Shown here piece after piece: positions 1 to 8,641 of a stretch of 31,270 nt of DNA. How positions within the stretch are numbered: position 1 is the stretch's first letter; each line of letters opens with the position of its first letter. A program made the position numbers and the translations under genes. The notes under the pieces were generated by a model. The model made no database searches, was not told the origin of the DNA, and was given only the letters and a program-made list of their open reading frames with translations. Origin of the DNA: a virus; the IMG/VR virus record IMGVR_UViG_3300010354_000352, positions 1-31,270 of that record. The stretch is one strand, 5' to 3'.

Positions 1-540
1 TCGCCTTGATGACCCTGTGCGCCTTGAACGCCCTGCTCACCTTGATGACCTTGTTCACCTTGATGCCCTTGATGACCCTGCTCACCCTGATGACCTTGTT
101 CACCTTGATGCCCTTGAAAACCTTGTTCACCTTGAGTGCCCTGTTCGCCTTGAAAACCTTGTGAACCTTGTTCACCCTGCACACCTTGTGAACCTTGTAC
201 GCCTTGAAAGCCTTGAGATCCTTGCTCGCCCTGTACACCTTGTGCACCTTGTGCACCCTGTGCTCCTTGCGCTCCCTGTACACCTTGGAAACCTTGTGAA
301 CCCTGTTCACCTTGTACGCCTTGCTCTCCTTGATGTCCTTGAAAACCTTGAGATCCTTGCTCACCTTGAAAACCCTGTGAACCTTGCTCGCCCTGTACGC
401 CCTGTTCGCCTTGGAATCCTTGGAAACCTTGTGAACCTTGTTCACCTTGTCGTCCTTGTGAACCCTGTACGCCTTGAAAACCTTGCGCACCTTGTTCACC
501 CTGTACGCCTTGCGAACCCTGAGAACCTTGTGTTCCAGCA
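1..540 (-). repeat. Collagen-like Gly-X-Gln repeat block of the left-edge gene
   Basis: A 9-nt DNA period (GGN-NNN-CAA/CAG on the minus strand, read as ccttg or ccctg every 9 nt on the plus strand) runs from about 540 to the window edge. X is mostly V, A, S, E, F, H or R, and Gln is nearly invariant in the third position. The frame is preserved throughout. Confidence 0.9.
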
Positions 541-845
541 ACAGCGGGTGTAAAAATAGTTACAGTATTGCCAGAAACAGTTACAGTAGAAACACCAGCA
601 GGATCAGCAATAATTTTTAAAGTATCGTTATTTGAAGAAGGCGATATTGATGTTGTGGAATTGGCTACATTTTTAAATACAGCATCATTTAATGCACTAT
701 TTGCGCGCGATTCTGTATTATTAAGACGCGCTTCTACATTAGTACCTTGAACGAAAATTGAATTTGCATTGACTGTTTGGGCAATGACCACTGTATCTAC
801 GGTAACATTACCATAAATTCTTGTATTACCTTGTAATTTTGCCAT
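1..845 (-). CDS. Collagen-like (Gly-X-Gln) tail fiber protein, 5' part, runs off left edge
   Basis: The minus-strand frame from ATG at 843-845 stays open to position 1 (281 full codons, no stop), so this is the 5' part of a longer gene. The first residues are [20 protein letters not shown], a leader I associate with marine T4-like phage fibers. Residues 1-100 form a non-collagenous, beta- and Asn/Thr-rich head. From about residue 103 to the edge the protein is nearly uninterrupted Gly-X-Gln triplets ([12 protein letters not shown] style), like the 2282 aa protein upstream. The role is probably a trimeric virion fiber; attachment by the N-terminal head is inferred. A 43-nt gap separates it from the LamG gene, and an AATAAATA late-promoter-like octamer lies 30 nt upstream of the ATG. 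The Shine-Dalgarno is weak (AAGAA next to the ATG). The plus-strand ORF over the same bases is a repeat shadow. Confidence 0.85.
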   Translation of the reverse strand, partial: MAKLQGNTRIYGNVTVDTVVIAQTVNANSIFVQGTNVEARLNNTESRANSALNDAVFKNVANSTTSISPSSNNDTLKIIADPAGVSTVTVSGNTVTIFTPAVAGTQGSQGSQGVQGEQGAQGFQGVQGSQGRQGEQGSQGFQGFQGEQGVQGEQGSQGFQGEQGSQGFQGHQGEQGVQGEQGSQGFQGVQGAQGAQGAQGAQGVQGEQGSQGFQGVQGSQGVQGEQGSQGFQGEQGTQGEQGFQGHQGEQGHQGEQGHQGHQGEQGHQGEQGVQGAQGHQG

Positions 846-875
846 TTCTTAAATTCTGCCCAAATGATTATTAGG

Positions 876-883
876 TATTTATT
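876..883 (-). promoter_or_regulatory. Late-promoter-like octamer AATAAATA
   Basis: The minus strand reads AATAAATA in the 43-nt gap between the LamG gene stop (889) and the left-edge fiber ATG (845), leaving a 30-nt leader. T4 late promoters have TATAAATA at -10. The same octamer occurs in two other gaps of this block at similar distances from the start codon. Confidence 0.6.
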
Positions 884-888
884 TTACT

Positions 889-1779
889 TTAAAGCCCATA
901 TCTGGACTTCGTTGCGTTATAATTTTGCAAAACTTCTGCTGCATTTAATGCTCTGCTGTATATACGAACAACGGGAATATCTCCATCAATCAAATTTCCC
1001 TTGATTACATTACCGTCCCATCTTCTCGCAATACGAATGGTTCCGCCTGAACTTGAAGTTCCTGTATAGTTTAGCGAACCATTTTCAGAGCCATTCACAT
1101 AAAATTTTAAAACTGTTCCCGTATATGTTCCAACAAAATGATACCACACATTTGTACTTGCGGCAAACCCTGTTACATTATGCCATGAACCGTCGAAAAA
1201 CCCTGCTGTAATATTATAGTTGCTTGGTGCATTATTTGTTCCAATCGAATAATTTAATTTGTTAACTAAATCAAATTGATTCGTCACAATTGCAGTTACT
1301 TTAGTTCCAATTGCAGCAGTAAATTTTACCCAAGTTTCTACAGTCCAAGTATTTAGATCTGGCACACTGGCAGTTTCAGCATATTCTCCAGCATCATCAT
1401 CAAAATTTAACATACCACCATTTTCGTTTTTAAATGTTGGCGTATTATATAAAGTTGCATCACGATCATTACCACTTAAATCATACCACGTACTGCCACT
1501 TCCTGAATATGAATCATCTTCGGCAGTATCTAAATGTAAAAATAAACTGTCAGAGACAATTGCCTTTGTCACTTCATCAAATTCTTTTGCGACTAACAAT
1601 TTACCATCTCTTGTTTGACGCTTTACCAATCCATTTGATAACGGATTAATCGTTATTTCGTCTAATTCGCTGGCTTTAAACGAAGTTTCACTTTCACTAA
1701 TTGTACTTTGTGAAACTTCATCAAAAGAACCTACACTATAGAGAGTTCCATCACTTTTTAAACTTGATGATCTAGTCAT
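889..1779 (-). CDS. LamG/concanavalin-A-like adhesin of the tail fiber block
   Basis: This is a 296 aa protein. Residues 1-80 contain two imperfect copies of a 'DGxLxVxxxFDEV' motif (SDGTLYSVGSFDEV and RDGKLLVAKEFDEV), as in fiber-associated leader regions. Residues about 82-285 look like a LamG_3-type jelly-roll lectin fold: STWYDLSGNDRDATL, a WTVETWVKF strand, WYHFVGTYTG, KFYVNGSENG, and a C-terminal DIPVVRIYSRALNAAEVLQN followed by YNATKSRYGL. Such domains commonly bind carbohydrate, so a receptor-binding or accessory adhesin role is inferred. It starts 8 nt after the stop of the 2282 aa collagen-like gene and is probably co-transcribed with it; I see no strong Shine-Dalgarno. No signal peptide or membrane segment is visible, consistent with a virion component. 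Fold assignment is strong; the ligand is unknown. Confidence 0.88.
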   Translation of the reverse strand: MTRSSSLKSDGTLYSVGSFDEVSQSTISESETSFKASELDEITINPLSNGLVKRQTRDGKLLVAKEFDEVTKAIVSDSLFLHLDTAEDDSYSGSGSTWYDLSGNDRDATLYNTPTFKNENGGMLNFDDDAGEYAETASVPDLNTWTVETWVKFTAAIGTKVTAIVTNQFDLVNKLNYSIGTNNAPSNYNITAGFFDGSWHNVTGFAASTNVWYHFVGTYTGTVLKFYVNGSENGSLNYTGTSSSGGTIRIARRWDGNVIKGNLIDGDIPVVRIYSRALNAAEVLQNYNATKSRYGL

Positions 1780-1787
1780 AATTTAAC

Positions 1788-4700
1788 TTAGATAAAAATT
1801 GTATCAATACTATCCGAAGAATCATTATAATAAGAATATGCAACCACTGTTCCAGTTGTATTTTTATATTGTACATTTGCAGCAGCAAGTTTGTGCGTTG
1901 ACAAAGTATTGCTTGCTAATGTGTAAGTCAGATTTGCAGTACCACCAAACACACCATTATTATTAAACAACAATTGTGTCGTTGAAGTATTTGCAAGTGG
2001 TACGCTAAATGTTACACTTTGTGGTACTGAATTACCATTACCAGTGATAACAATATTATCACCAGAAATTAAATTGACAGTATCAAGACCAAAGGCAACT
2101 AGTTGATTGACACCATTTACTTGCCAGTTCTTGAACGTACTGTTGAGTTGAATAGTGACGGTGCTATTGCTTTCATCAACAACAGCCATGCCCGAATCAG
2201 CGTCGAACTGAATCGTATTGATACTATTAAATGTATTAACAACAGTATTGTTGCTTGCATAAACTTCTTTAATCGTAATTGGCGCATTGGCTTTATCGTA
2301 TGCATTATTTGCTTGTAGATATGCTTGACCAGCAGCAGTTGTTGCAGTATTCGCTTGACCATAAGCCTGTCCAGCTGCCGTTGTCGCAGTGTTTGCTTGA
2401 CCGTATGCTTGTCCTGCTGCCGTTGTTGCAGTATTGGCTTGATTATAGGCATCAGTGGCTTTAGTTAAAATGCCATCAAACGATTGGAAAGCAGTGCCAT
2501 CATCACTATAACCCCACTTGTCTGTATTCTCATTCCAACGCAAGAAGGTATCAGGTGAATCACCACGATTGACTGTTACACTTGCATTGAGCGATGGTGC
2601 GCCAGTTACATTTGAATTGAGAATAATTTCATTGTCTTCAACAAGTAGCGTTTCAACATTCAACGTCGTACTGTCACCAAGAACTTCAAGATTACCTTGA
2701 ACAATCAAGCTGCCAGTAATTGTGCCACCAGCAATATTAAGTTTTAGATTGGCTTCATTGTAAGCAGCATTGGCTTGCGCGTAAACATTTTCAATTAATG
2801 ATTCAAGATTGGTATTATTTGTACCAACGTATACTACATTTGCAAAAATACCATTTGTTGTGACATTACCTTCAGCGCTGCTAATAAGAGCATCACCAAG
2901 GAAGATTGTGTTATTGCTTAGATAAAGGTCGCGGAATCTTTGTGTATTTGTACCAATATCATAAGTGATGTTTGCTTCTGGTACAATATTTTTAGTTGTA
3001 AGTGTACCAGTAATATTTGCATTATATGTTGTAAATGTATTTGAAGCAAGATTGAATGTTAGGTTAGCGGATCCATCTGGCAAGTTTTGATTATTGAAAA
3101 CAATCTGTGTATTTTGACCAGCAACAGGACCTTGATCGCCCTGCACGCCTTGATAACCTTGTGAACCTTGCTGTCCTTGTGAACCTTGTACGCCTTGGAA
3201 TCCTTGTTCACCTTGATTACCCTGATTACCGAAGTCACCCTGTACACCTTGGAAACCTTGCTCACCTTGTCGACCTTGTGCACCCTGTACACCTTGAGCG
3301 CCTTGTGCACCCTGTACACCTTGGAAGCCCTGAGAGCCTTGTTCGCCCTGTGGACCTTGTGAACCTTGTACACCCTGGAATCCTTGTTCGCCTTGTGCGC
3401 CTTGATCTCCTTGCACACCTTGGAAGCCTTGCTCACCTTGACGTCCTTGATTACCTTGTACACCTTGGAATCCTTGCTCGCCTTGAATACCTTGGAATCC
3501 TTGTTCGCCTTGTGCTCCTTGATCGCCTTGTACGCCTTGGAAGCCCTGCGATCCTTGTTCACCTTGAACTCCCTGTTCACCCTGTACACCTTGGAAACCC
3601 TGTGAACCTTGCTCACCTTGTACGCCTTGATGACCCTGAACACCTTGAGCACCTTGAGCGCCTACTGCGCCCTGTACGCCTTGAAAGCCTTGTGCACCCT
3701 GTTCGCCTTGTACACCTTGATCACCCTGTACACCTTGGAAACCTTGTTCACCTTGTGCGCCTTGGTCACCCTGTACACCTTGGAATCCTTGGTCACCCTG
3801 TACACCTTGGAAACCTTGTGAACCTTGTGCTCCTTGTATGCCTTGGAAGCCCTGAGAACCTTGCTCGCCTTGAGCACCAACTGTACCTTGAACACCTTGT
3901 GAACCTTGTTGACCTTGGAAACCTTGCGATCCCTGTTCACCTTGTACACCTTGGAATCCTTGTTCACCCTGTGGTCCTTGTTCACCCTGTACGCCTTGAT
4001 AACCCTGAGCACCCTGCTCACCTTGGAAACCTTGAGCGCCTTGCTCACCTTGGAAGCCTTGAGAACCTTGTTCGCCTTGAGCACCAACTGTACCTTGAAC
4101 GCCCTGGAATCCCTGTTCACCTTGATAACCTTGGTCACCCTGAACTCCCTGAAATCCTTGTGCACCTTGTTCACCTTGATGACCTTGGAAGCCTTGTGAA
4201 CCTTGCTCACCTTGTACGCCTTGATGACCCTGTTCACCTTGTACGCCTTGATGACCTTGTACGCCCTGTGAACCTTGTGCGCCCTGCACGCCTTGGAAGC
4301 CTTGTGGTCCAGTATCGCCTTGATCACCAGTACGAGCAAATGTAATTAATACATCTTCATCATTAGTGAATGAAGAAGCGCTGCCTGAAACATAAGAGCA
4401 ATTTACTTCAAAGTATGTACTGTGAATTGACAATGAAGAAATTGTAAACAATGCGAAATCATTTGAATCAAACTTATTAGTGATTCTAAAGTGACCCTTG
4501 ATTGTTGACGTTGAGTCATCAATAGTGACTAAGAAATTGTATACGTTTGATGAACTGTCATCAACATAATCAATGTACAATTTGTTTGCAAGTGTTACGT
4601 TTGCATTATTGAGTTTTAAATGTCCAGTGCCTGGATCAGTGTTTGCTGTATCATTATTAAAGGTGTAATCAAATGTAGCGCCACCAAAGTTACCATCACG

Positions 4701-7700
4701 TCCTTGATAACCCTGCTCACCTTGTGTGCCTTGAAATCCCTGTTCACCTTGAGGACCTTGAACGCCTTGTTCACCCTGTTGTCCTTGTGAACCTTGTACA
4801 CCTTGATGACCTTGTGAACCTTGTACACCTTGGAATCCTTGTTCACCTTGGAATCCTTGTTCACCTTGAACACCTTGAAATCCTTGCTCGCCTTGAACGC
4901 CTTGGTGTCCCTGTACACCTTGGAAACCTTGTTCGCCTTGGAAACCTTGAGATCCCTGTTCACCCTGTACGCCTTGGAATCCTTGTTCACCTTGGAATCC
5001 TTGTTCACCTTGGAAACCTTGTTCACCTTGGTGTCCTTGATAACCCTGTTCACCTTGATGTCCTTGATAACCCTGTGCGCCTTGCTCACCTTGGAAACCT
5101 TGCGCGCCCTGTTCACCTTGAGCGCCAACATCACCCTGAACTCCTTGGAATCCTTGTGCACCTTGAACGCCTTGTTCACCTTGATGACCTTGAACGCCTT
5201 GTTCACCTTGTGCACCAACAGCACCTTGAACTCCTTGGAATCCTTGTGCTCCTTGTGCTCCTTGAATTCCTTGAGCACCTTGTGCTCCTTGAGCGCCTTG
5301 TACGCCTTGGAATCCTTGATTACCTTGTGCGCCTATTTCACCTTGTACACCTTGGAATCCTTGTTCACCCTGTTGTCCTTGTGAACCTTGAACGCCTTGA
5401 TTACCTTGTACACCTTGGAATCCTTGTGCGCCTTGTACACCCTGTGATCCTTGCTGACCTTGTGAACCCTGTGCGCCTTGTACACCTTGGAAACCTTGAG
5501 GACCAAGATCACCACGATCGCCAGTACGAGCAAATGTAATTAATACATCATCATTATTGCTGAACGAGGATTCTGCACCTGAAACAAATCCGCAATCCAC
5601 TTCAAAGTAATTATTATGTACTTTAAGTGCAGTGATTGTGTAAAGAACAAAATTATTATCATCAAACTTGCTTGTAAGTCTAAAGTGTCCTTTGATAACT
5701 GATGTTGAATCATCAATTGTGACTAAGAAGTTATATGCATTTGATGTATTATCATCAAGATTATCAATATAAAGTTTTGATGCAAGCGTTAAATCAGAAT
5801 TATTGAATTTTAAGAATCCAGTTCCTGGATCAGTATTAGCAGTGTTGCTAAGAAAGGTGTAATCAAATGTAGCACCACCAAAGTTACCATCGCGTCCTTG
5901 ATAACCTTGTGTACCCTGTACACCTTGAGCGCCTTGTGTACCCTGTACACCTTGACGTCCTTGATGTCCTTGTTCACCTTGTCGACCTTGGAAACCTTGT
6001 GCACCCTGGTCACCTTGGAATCCTTGCGCACCTTGTTCACCTACAGCACCCTGTACACCTTGTGCGCCTTGTTGACCTTGTGATCCTTGACGTCCTTGGA
6101 ATCCTTGTTCACCTTGACGTCCTTGATTACCTTGAATGCCTTGATAACCTTGATTACCTTGAACGCCCTGTTCACCTTGATGACCCTGTTCACCTTGACG
6201 TCCTTGATTACCTTGTACGCCTTGCTCACCTTGACGTCCTTGGAATCCTTGCTCGCCTTGGCGACCTTGAGCGCCTTGTACACCTTGGAAACCCTGCTCG
6301 CCTTGAGCACCTTGTTGACCTTGATGACCTTGTTCGCCTTGGCGACCTTGAGCGCCTTGTACACCCTGCTCGCCCTGGTGTCCTTGGAAACCTTGTTCGC
6401 CTTGGTGTCCTTGGAAACCTTGTTCGCCTTGGTATCCTTGTTCACCTTGTGCGCCCTGTACACCTTGGAAACCTTGCTCGCCTTGACGTCCTTGATTACC
6501 TTGTACGCCTTGAAAACCTTGAGCGCCCTGCTCGCCTTGATGACCTTGATAACCTTGATACCCTTGTTCGCCTTGGAAACCCTGTTCACCTTGGTGTCCT
6601 TGATAACCCTGATAACCCTGTTCACCTTGATGACCCTGCTCGCCTTGATAACCTTGAGCGCCCTGCGCTCCTTGTACACCTTGATGACCCTGTACACCTT
6701 GGAAACCTTGCTCACCTTGATAACCTTGAGCACCTTGTTCGCCTTGAACTCCTTGGTGTCCCTGTACACCTTGTGCGCCTTGAACGCCCTGTTCGCCTTG
6801 TACGCCTTGGAAACCTTGCTCACCCTTATCGCCACGATCACCAGTTCTTGTAAATGTAATTAATACATTTGCGCCAGCAGCAAAAGAAGTGACACCTGTA
6901 GTGTGAGCAATTGGAACAGCAAAATAATTTAATTCATGAAGATGATTTCCATTAATGCTGAAATAAGCAAACTCACTAATGTTTGCTGTATTGGAAACTT
7001 TAAATGTGCCTTTGATTGTTGACGTTGAATCATCAATTGTTTGAAGATAATTGAATACATTTGCTGTATTCATATCTTCAAAGTCAATATACAACGTTGT
7101 AGCCGTTGCAAGATTTGTGCTATCAAATTTTAAATTTGCGCTGCCTGGATCAGTGTTTGCTGTATTGGTTAGATACACATACTCAAATGTTGCACCACCA
7201 AATTCTCCAATTTCACCCTTGGAACCTGTTGTACCTTGAACACCTTGGTGCCCTTGTACGCCTTGATGACCTTGAACGCCTTGATCACCCTGTACACCTT
7301 GAAACCCTTGTGAACCTTGTTCGCCTTGTACGCCTTGATGACCTTGAACACCTTGGAAGCCCTGTGAACCCTGTTCGCCTTGAACTCCTTGGAATCCTTG
7401 AGCACCTTGTTCACCTTGATGACCTTGTGAACCCTGAACACCTTGTTCGCCTTGATGACCTTGGAATCCTTGAGCGCCTTGCTCACCTTGAACACCTTGT
7501 TCGCCTTGATGACCTTGGAATCCTTGAGCGCCTTGTTCACCTTGGTGTCCTTGTGCGCCTTGAACGCCTTGTTCACCCTGTCGTCCTTGATCGCCCTGTA
7601 CACCCTGGAATCCTTGTGCGCCTTGTTCACCTTGTACACCTTGGAAACCTTGTGAACCTTGTTCACCTTGGTGTCCTTGAAATCCTTGTGCACCTTGTTC

Positions 7701-8636
7701 ACCTTGTACGCCTTGATGCCCCTGAACACCTTGATGACCTTGAACACCTTGAAAACCTTGAGCGCCTTGTTCACCTTGTACGCCTTGATGACCTTGAACG
7801 CCCTGCGAACCTTGTCGTCCTTGAGAACCTTGCGAACCTTGTTCACCTTGAACACCCTGTGCTCCTTGAATTCCTTGAGCGCCTTGAACGCCTTGGAAAC
7901 CTTGTTCGCCCTGAACACCTTGAGCTCCTTGACGTCCCTGAGTGCCCTGTACGCCTTGAGATCCTTGATAACCTTGAAAACCTTGTGAACCTTGCTCACC
8001 CTGCACACCCTGTTCGCCTTGTACACCTTGCGCACCTTGACGACCCTGTGAGCCTTGAGCGCCCTGTACACCTTGATGACCTTGAATGCCTTGAGAACCT
8101 TGTGCGCCTTGAATACCCTGTGAACCTTGAATGCCCTGCTCACCTTGTACACCTTGGAAGCCTTGTGCACCTTGAATGCCCTGTTCGCCCTTTTGTCCTT
8201 TTTCACCTTGGCGACCTTGTGCACCTTGATAACCTTGATCGCCTTGTGGACCTTGATCGCCAGCTAAACCTGTGCCACCAACTTCACCTTTTTGTCCTTT
8301 GTCGCCTTGCGCACCAACTGTACCTTGCACACCTTGGTGACCTTGTACGCCTTGAAAACCCTGTGAACCTTGTTGACCTTGTGAACCCTGTGCGCCCTGC
8401 ACGCCCTGTGAACCTTGTGCGCCTTGAACACCTTGATAACCTTGTTCGCCAAATTCGCCTTTTTGACCTTTCTCGCCTTGCGCACCTTGTGCACCTTGAA
8501 CACCTTGTGGTCCTTGTGGACCTGCAAAGGCAGCAACTGTTTGATCCCAAGTCACTCCATTCCATTGATAAGTGACATCGCCAACAGTAAATAGTTGATT
8601 AAGCGTAGGTGAATCTGGAAAATTAGGTATTGACAT
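1788..8636 (-). CDS. Giant collagen-like tail fiber protein with three inserted globular domains
   Basis: The protein is 2282 aa. Residues 1-38 form a short head ([20 protein letters not shown]) typical of phage fiber leaders. Four collagen-like blocks follow, at about residues 39-480, 599-917, 1039-1315 and 1437-1836, totalling about 1438 residues or 479 triplets. They are almost all Gly-X-Gln with X = A, V, F, E, H, S, Y, R, D, N or I, and little proline. They are separated by three homologous domains of about 120 residues beginning GGATF and ending ITF(A/T)RTGD. The C-terminal 445 residues are a fiber module with [21 protein letters not shown], an [20 protein letters not shown] segment and QAN repeats, paralogous to the C-terminal half of the 982 aa protein upstream. 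It lies 5 nt after that gene. It is probably a very long homotrimeric fiber; the trimer is inferred from the collagen pattern. The frame is intact throughout, with no indel scars. Stop is TAA. Confidence 0.9.
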   Translation of the reverse strand: MSIPNFPDSPTLNQLFTVGDVTYQWNGVTWDQTVAAFAGPQGPQGVQGAQGAQGEKGQKGEFGEQGYQGVQGAQGSQGVQGAQGSQGQQGSQGFQGVQGHQGVQGTVGAQGDKGQKGEVGGTGLAGDQGPQGDQGYQGAQGRQGEKGQKGEQGIQGAQGFQGVQGEQGIQGSQGIQGAQGSQGIQGHQGVQGAQGSQGRQGAQGVQGEQGVQGEQGSQGFQGYQGSQGVQGTQGRQGAQGVQGEQGFQGVQGAQGIQGAQGVQGEQGSQGSQGRQGSQGVQGHQGVQGEQGAQGFQGVQGHQGVQGHQGVQGEQGAQGFQGHQGEQGSQGFQGVQGEQGAQGFQGVQGDQGRQGEQGVQGAQGHQGEQGAQGFQGHQGEQGVQGEQGAQGFQGHQGEQGVQGSQGHQGEQGAQGFQGVQGEQGSQGFQGVQGHQGVQGEQGSQGFQGVQGDQGVQGHQGVQGHQGVQGTTGSKGEIGEFGGATFEYVYLTNTANTDPGSANLKFDSTNLATATTLYIDFEDMNTANVFNYLQTIDDSTSTIKGTFKVSNTANISEFAYFSINGNHLHELNYFAVPIAHTTGVTSFAAGANVLITFTRTGDRGDKGEQGFQGVQGEQGVQGAQGVQGHQGVQGEQGAQGYQGEQGFQGVQGHQGVQGAQGAQGYQGEQGHQGEQGYQGYQGHQGEQGFQGEQGYQGYQGHQGEQGAQGFQGVQGNQGRQGEQGFQGVQGAQGEQGYQGEQGFQGHQGEQGFQGHQGEQGVQGAQGRQGEQGHQGQQGAQGEQGFQGVQGAQGRQGEQGFQGRQGEQGVQGNQGRQGEQGHQGEQGVQGNQGYQGIQGNQGRQGEQGFQGRQGSQGQQGAQGVQGAVGEQGAQGFQGDQGAQGFQGRQGEQGHQGRQGVQGTQGAQGVQGTQGYQGRDGNFGGATFDYTFLSNTANTDPGTGFLKFNNSDLTLASKLYIDNLDDNTSNAYNFLVTIDDSTSVIKGHFRLTSKFDDNNFVLYTITALKVHNNYFEVDCGFVSGAESSFSNNDDVLITFARTGDRGDLGPQGFQGVQGAQGSQGQQGSQGVQGAQGFQGVQGNQGVQGSQGQQGEQGFQGVQGEIGAQGNQGFQGVQGAQGAQGAQGIQGAQGAQGFQGVQGAVGAQGEQGVQGHQGEQGVQGAQGFQGVQGDVGAQGEQGAQGFQGEQGAQGYQGHQGEQGYQGHQGEQGFQGEQGFQGEQGFQGVQGEQGSQGFQGEQGFQGVQGHQGVQGEQGFQGVQGEQGFQGEQGFQGVQGSQGHQGVQGSQGQQGEQGVQGPQGEQGFQGTQGEQGYQGRDGNFGGATFDYTFNNDTANTDPGTGHLKLNNANVTLANKLYIDYVDDSSSNVYNFLVTIDDSTSTIKGHFRITNKFDSNDFALFTISSLSIHSTYFEVNCSYVSGSASSFTNDEDVLITFARTGDQGDTGPQGFQGVQGAQGSQGVQGHQGVQGEQGHQGVQGEQGSQGFQGHQGEQGAQGFQGVQGDQGYQGEQGFQGVQGTVGAQGEQGSQGFQGEQGAQGFQGEQGAQGYQGVQGEQGPQGEQGFQGVQGEQGSQGFQGQQGSQGVQGTVGAQGEQGSQGFQGIQGAQGSQGFQGVQGDQGFQGVQGDQGAQGEQGFQGVQGDQGVQGEQGAQGFQGVQGAVGAQGAQGVQGHQGVQGEQGSQGFQGVQGEQGVQGEQGSQGFQGVQGDQGAQGEQGFQGIQGEQGFQGVQGNQGRQGEQGFQGVQGDQGAQGEQGFQGVQGSQGPQGEQGSQGFQGVQGAQGAQGVQGAQGRQGEQGFQGVQGDFGNQGNQGEQGFQGVQGSQGQQGSQGYQGVQGDQGPVAGQNTQIVFNNQNLPDGSANLTFNLASNTFTTYNANITGTLTTKNIVPEANITYDIGTNTQRFRDLYLSNNTIFLGDALISSAEGNVTTNGIFANVVYVGTNNTNLESLIENVYAQANAAYNEANLKLNIAGGTITGSLIVQGNLEVLGDSTTLNVETLLVEDNEIILNSNVTGAPSLNASVTVNRGDSPDTFLRWNENTDKWGYSDDGTAFQSFDGILTKATDAYNQANTATTAAGQAYGQANTATTAAGQAYGQANTATTAAGQAYLQANNAYDKANAPITIKEVYASNNTVVNTFNSINTIQFDADSGMAVVDESNSTVTIQLNSTFKNWQVNGVNQLVAFGLDTVNLISGDNIVITGNGNSVPQSVTFSVPLANTSTTQLLFNNNGVFGGTANLTYTLASNTLSTHKLAAANVQYKNTTGTVVAYSYYNDSSDSIDTIFI
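2311..2436 (-). repeat. Three tandem 42-bp repeats (14-aa units, [13 protein letters not shown])
   Basis: Three near-identical 42-bp units at 2311-2352, 2353-2394 and 2395-2436 encode 14-residue repeats ([14 protein letters not shown] type) in the C-terminal part of the 2282 aa protein, about residues 2067-2108. The alanine/glutamine-rich pattern suggests a coiled-coil stalk after the collagen region. Confidence 0.85.
3129..4328 (-). repeat. Collagen-like block 4 of the 2282 aa protein
   Basis: About 133 consecutive Gly-X-Y triplets, residues 1437-1836. Y is Gln in nearly all. Common units are [12 protein letters not shown] and GSQGFQ. The DNA has a strict 9-nt period without frame loss. It is followed by the non-collagenous C-terminal module starting [15 protein letters not shown]. 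Confidence 0.92.
4329..4691 (-). other. Inserted globular domain 3 (GGATF...ARTGD module)
   Basis: About 121 non-collagenous residues between blocks 3 and 4. It is closely similar to domain 2: both share [32 protein letters not shown] and [11 protein letters not shown]. The acidic, beta-rich pattern resembles small globular modules that interrupt phage collagen-like fibers. Function is unknown; a receptor-contact or trimer-registration role is inference. Confidence 0.8.
4692..5522 (-). repeat. Collagen-like block 3 of the 2282 aa protein
   Basis: About 92 Gly-X-Y triplets, residues 1039-1315, almost entirely Gly-X-Gln. There are a few non-Gln breaks such as GEIGAQ, GAVGAQ and GDVGAQ, and it ends in GRDGNFGG. 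Confidence 0.92.
5523..5885 (-). other. Inserted globular domain 2 (GGATF...ARTGD module)
   Basis: About 121 residues between blocks 2 and 3, homologous to domain 3 and more distantly to domain 1. It shares [36 protein letters not shown] and [13 protein letters not shown]. The flanks GRDGNFGG and ARTGD merge directly into the collagen register. Confidence 0.8.
5886..6842 (-). repeat. Collagen-like block 2 of the 2282 aa protein
   Basis: About 106 Gly-X-Y triplets, residues 599-917, dominated by [15 protein letters not shown] and GRQ. This block is richest in X = His, Tyr and Arg. Confidence 0.92.
6843..7196 (-). other. Inserted globular domain 1 (diverged GGATF module)
   Basis: About 118 residues between blocks 1 and 2. 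It aligns by eye with domains 2 and 3 ([54 protein letters not shown]) but is clearly more diverged from both than they are from each other. Confidence 0.8.
7197..8522 (-). repeat. Collagen-like block 1 of the 2282 aa protein
   Basis: About 147 Gly-X-Y triplets, residues 39-480. Its N-terminal end has charged triplets ([33 protein letters not shown]) that become sparse further in, where Gly-X-Gln takes over. The last triplets are [11 protein letters not shown]. Confidence 0.92.
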
Positions 8637-8641
8637 TTAGA

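Noticed and set aside
17-553. Plus-strand 178 aa ORF at the left edge
   Set aside because: It is the antisense shadow of the minus-strand collagen-like gene that runs off the edge.
3059-8224. Minus-strand overlapping ORFs rich in Lys and Val
   Set aside because: They are out-of-frame readings of the same collagen-like repeats inside the 2282 aa gene.
1-8522. CRISPR-like or satellite array because of dense short repeats
   Set aside because: The period is 9 nt with codon-level variation and an open frame encoding Gly-X-Gln; there are no spacers of uniform length.
3107-8575. Long plus-strand ORFs (for example 3107-4345, 4724-5539, 5909-6853 and 7106-8575) rich in Leu, Val and His
   Set aside because: They are antisense readings of the 9-bp Gly-X-Gln repeat, which lacks stops in several frames; composition is repetitive and there is no ribosome site or conserved motif.
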